64,000 bases of DNA from Sparus aurata. Its lineage: Eukaryota > Chordata > Actinopteri > Spariformes > Sparidae. Below, in pieces: positions 62,547 through 64,000 of this stretch (within the stretch, counting starts at the first letter, position 1; each line of letters opens with the position of its first letter). The notes under the pieces are model-generated. The model searched no databases. It was given only the letters and a program-made list of their open reading frames with translations, and had not been told where the DNA came from. Made by a program: the position numbers and the translations under genes. The stretch spans positions 18,657,728-18,721,727 of the forward strand of contig NC_044191.1 of assembly GCF_900880675.1 (NCBI RefSeq). The letters run 5' to 3'.

Positions 62547-64000
62547 GCTTCGGAGGGCTGCTACTGCCGACACATTCATACATATGGCACATATTGGAGC
62601 AGTGGAGGCCTCTAATTTGACTGAGTTGCTTTGGTTGCACCGTCATTTATAAACTGTTCCCCTCATATCATGCATGCCATCTGGGTGGAGGTGCTGCAGT
62701 GAAAAAATGTCTTTAAACTGAGGAGTCCCAGAGGAAGGAGCGGCTGGACTGGTGTGACAACTTGGTTTCTTACAAATAACTTGTGATTCTATGTGTTACC
62801 TCAGGTTTCGCCATATTGTTTTTTTTGTTTGTTTGTTTGTTTTGGCCTCACATCTATATTCTTCTGTACTCCATTTAGTGAAGCGAAAGAACCCAGTTTT
62901 GCGTCAGTTTGTTTGGCATCCTGAGTAGCATTTTTCATTATGGGCAGGAACCTGCTCGGGGACCCCAGGCTCGTCCCATCGTTTGGCCTGGCATGTTTTG
63001 GGCTGTTTGTCTAAACAAATTAAAGGCGTAAGAGCTTTGAAAGATGATGGGGGTTTCTTTTATGTCCTCCCCCAGGCTGCGGTAGCTCCAATTGGACTGG
63101 AAGAATGGGTAATGGGCTTAAAGCATTCCGCATGTTCCCAGATGCAAGGCACACTTTACAGGACATCAAAGTGCTCTATCATTTACATATTAGTCATTCA
63201 CTATGGCATTTTTAATGGGAAAAAACTCTACAAACAACCTGCTTTGGGAATTATTTAGGAGGTACGGAAGACTTTATGCGACTAGCTCCCTTTTAATTTT
63301 AGGATTTAAATTTTTTTTTTGCATTTGTTATTTAAACACATGGAAGGAATCAGTCACCCCACAAGTAACATTTTCTATGTCTATAAGCTCGCAAATTACA
63401 TGGTATTTGTTATTTATTCAAATATTTGTTGTCTGTAGACTCCGCAGACACATAGTTTAGGGGAAACACACTTTTTTCCATTTGGTCACAAGAAAAGCAT
63501 GATGAACATGTCAACATACTTTCCCCCCTATTCTTTTAACTGCTCCTGAAAATGCTATTGGAATCAACCATTTTTCATACTATTGGCTAACAAACCTTGT
63601 TGGAAGTTGGAACCAAGCAGAAAAGAAAAGAAGAGTTTGATATTTGGGGGAGGAAATACGCTTGTCTACTTTTTAAGAGTTGAGATGAGAAAGAGATCTC
63701 GCTATGCTAAGCTAAGCTAGCAGTGTCCTTGCTGTAAATGTAATGCACAGACATGTGAGTGGTAACGTTTTCTTTCTTTTAACCCCTATCAAGAAAGCAA
63801 AAAAGCATATTTCTCGACATGTTGAACCGATATTTTAAAATAACATCACTGCAGCCACAGTTAGCTTGCCCTCGTACTACTTTTCCTCTGCGTCCTTCAA
63901 GCCCAAATTTATTCCTGAAAGTTACAAGGTTTTAAACAAATGAGTTCATTTTAACACAAAACCTCTAATGTCCCTCAAGCCGCCCTGATACCAAAGCAGC
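62547..64000 (+). other. CFAP299 3' UTR and downstream flank
   Basis: The sequence after the TAA is presumed 3' untranslated region of unknown length. I see no AATAAA in the remaining window. The variant ATTAAA at 63019-63024 is the nearest plausible polyadenylation signal and is followed by a G/T-rich stretch. A (GTTT)n run lies near 62826-62843. From about 63460 to 63830 the sequence, including a reiterated taagctaagctagc near 63710, resembles a common fish interspersed repeat, with low confidence. No downstream gene is visible. Confidence 0.5.

Noticed and set aside
1..64000. CRISPR arrays, bacterial operons or phage features
   Set aside because: No regularly spaced direct repeats of CRISPR form, no bacterial-type gene density; the gene structure is spliced and vertebrate.

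Overview
This window reads as intron-rich vertebrate nuclear DNA, most likely from a ray-finned (probably acanthomorph/percomorph) fish. It is A+T-rich, with CA/TG microsatellites and many degraded transposon families that I associate with teleost genomes: tRNA-derived SINEs, hAT with a BED finger, THAP-type relics, MITEs and LINE fragments. There are no bacterial-type operons. Almost all of the short open reading frames look like chance or transposon remnants.

Only one host gene is supportable: the 3' two thirds of CFAP299 (C4orf22 family, a cilia/flagella-associated protein), on the + strand. Four coding exons lie at 4052-4142, 47507-47649, 60064-60193 and 62454-62546 (stop TAA at 62544-62546). 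They have consistent splice phases and canonical GT/AG junctions. Together they encode about 152 C-terminal residues. The exons for the N-terminal third (about 80 residues) must lie 5' of the window. The three introns are about 43.4 kb, 12.4 kb and 2.3 kb.

Region by region: 1-4051 is upstream intron. The 43-kb intron holds a LINE reverse-transcriptase fragment (about 5641-5967), an inverted pair of 52-bp repeats (14584/16114), and a 401-bp element with 14-bp inverted ends (16761-17161). It also holds a BED-type hAT relic (20333-about 21108), a SINE body (about 22000-22170), an L2/Rex-like LINE 3' end (26963-27067), and a G+C/CpG-rich segment with duplicated E-box plus CCAAT modules (about 32899-33430). 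Three copies of one tRNA-derived SINE family also lie there (30712-30857 minus, 42614-42790, 43408-43594), one of them nested inside a MITE. The 12-kb intron holds another MITE copy, a polypyrimidine tract, a degenerate AAGTC-motif array and a head-to-head pair of THAP-domain relics. The last intron and the 3' flank hold little that I recognise.

I found no convincing undescribed system. The items most worth a second look are the E-box/CCAAT CpG-rich segment, the inverted THAP pair, the tandem splice acceptors before the first exon, and the nested SINE-in-MITE.
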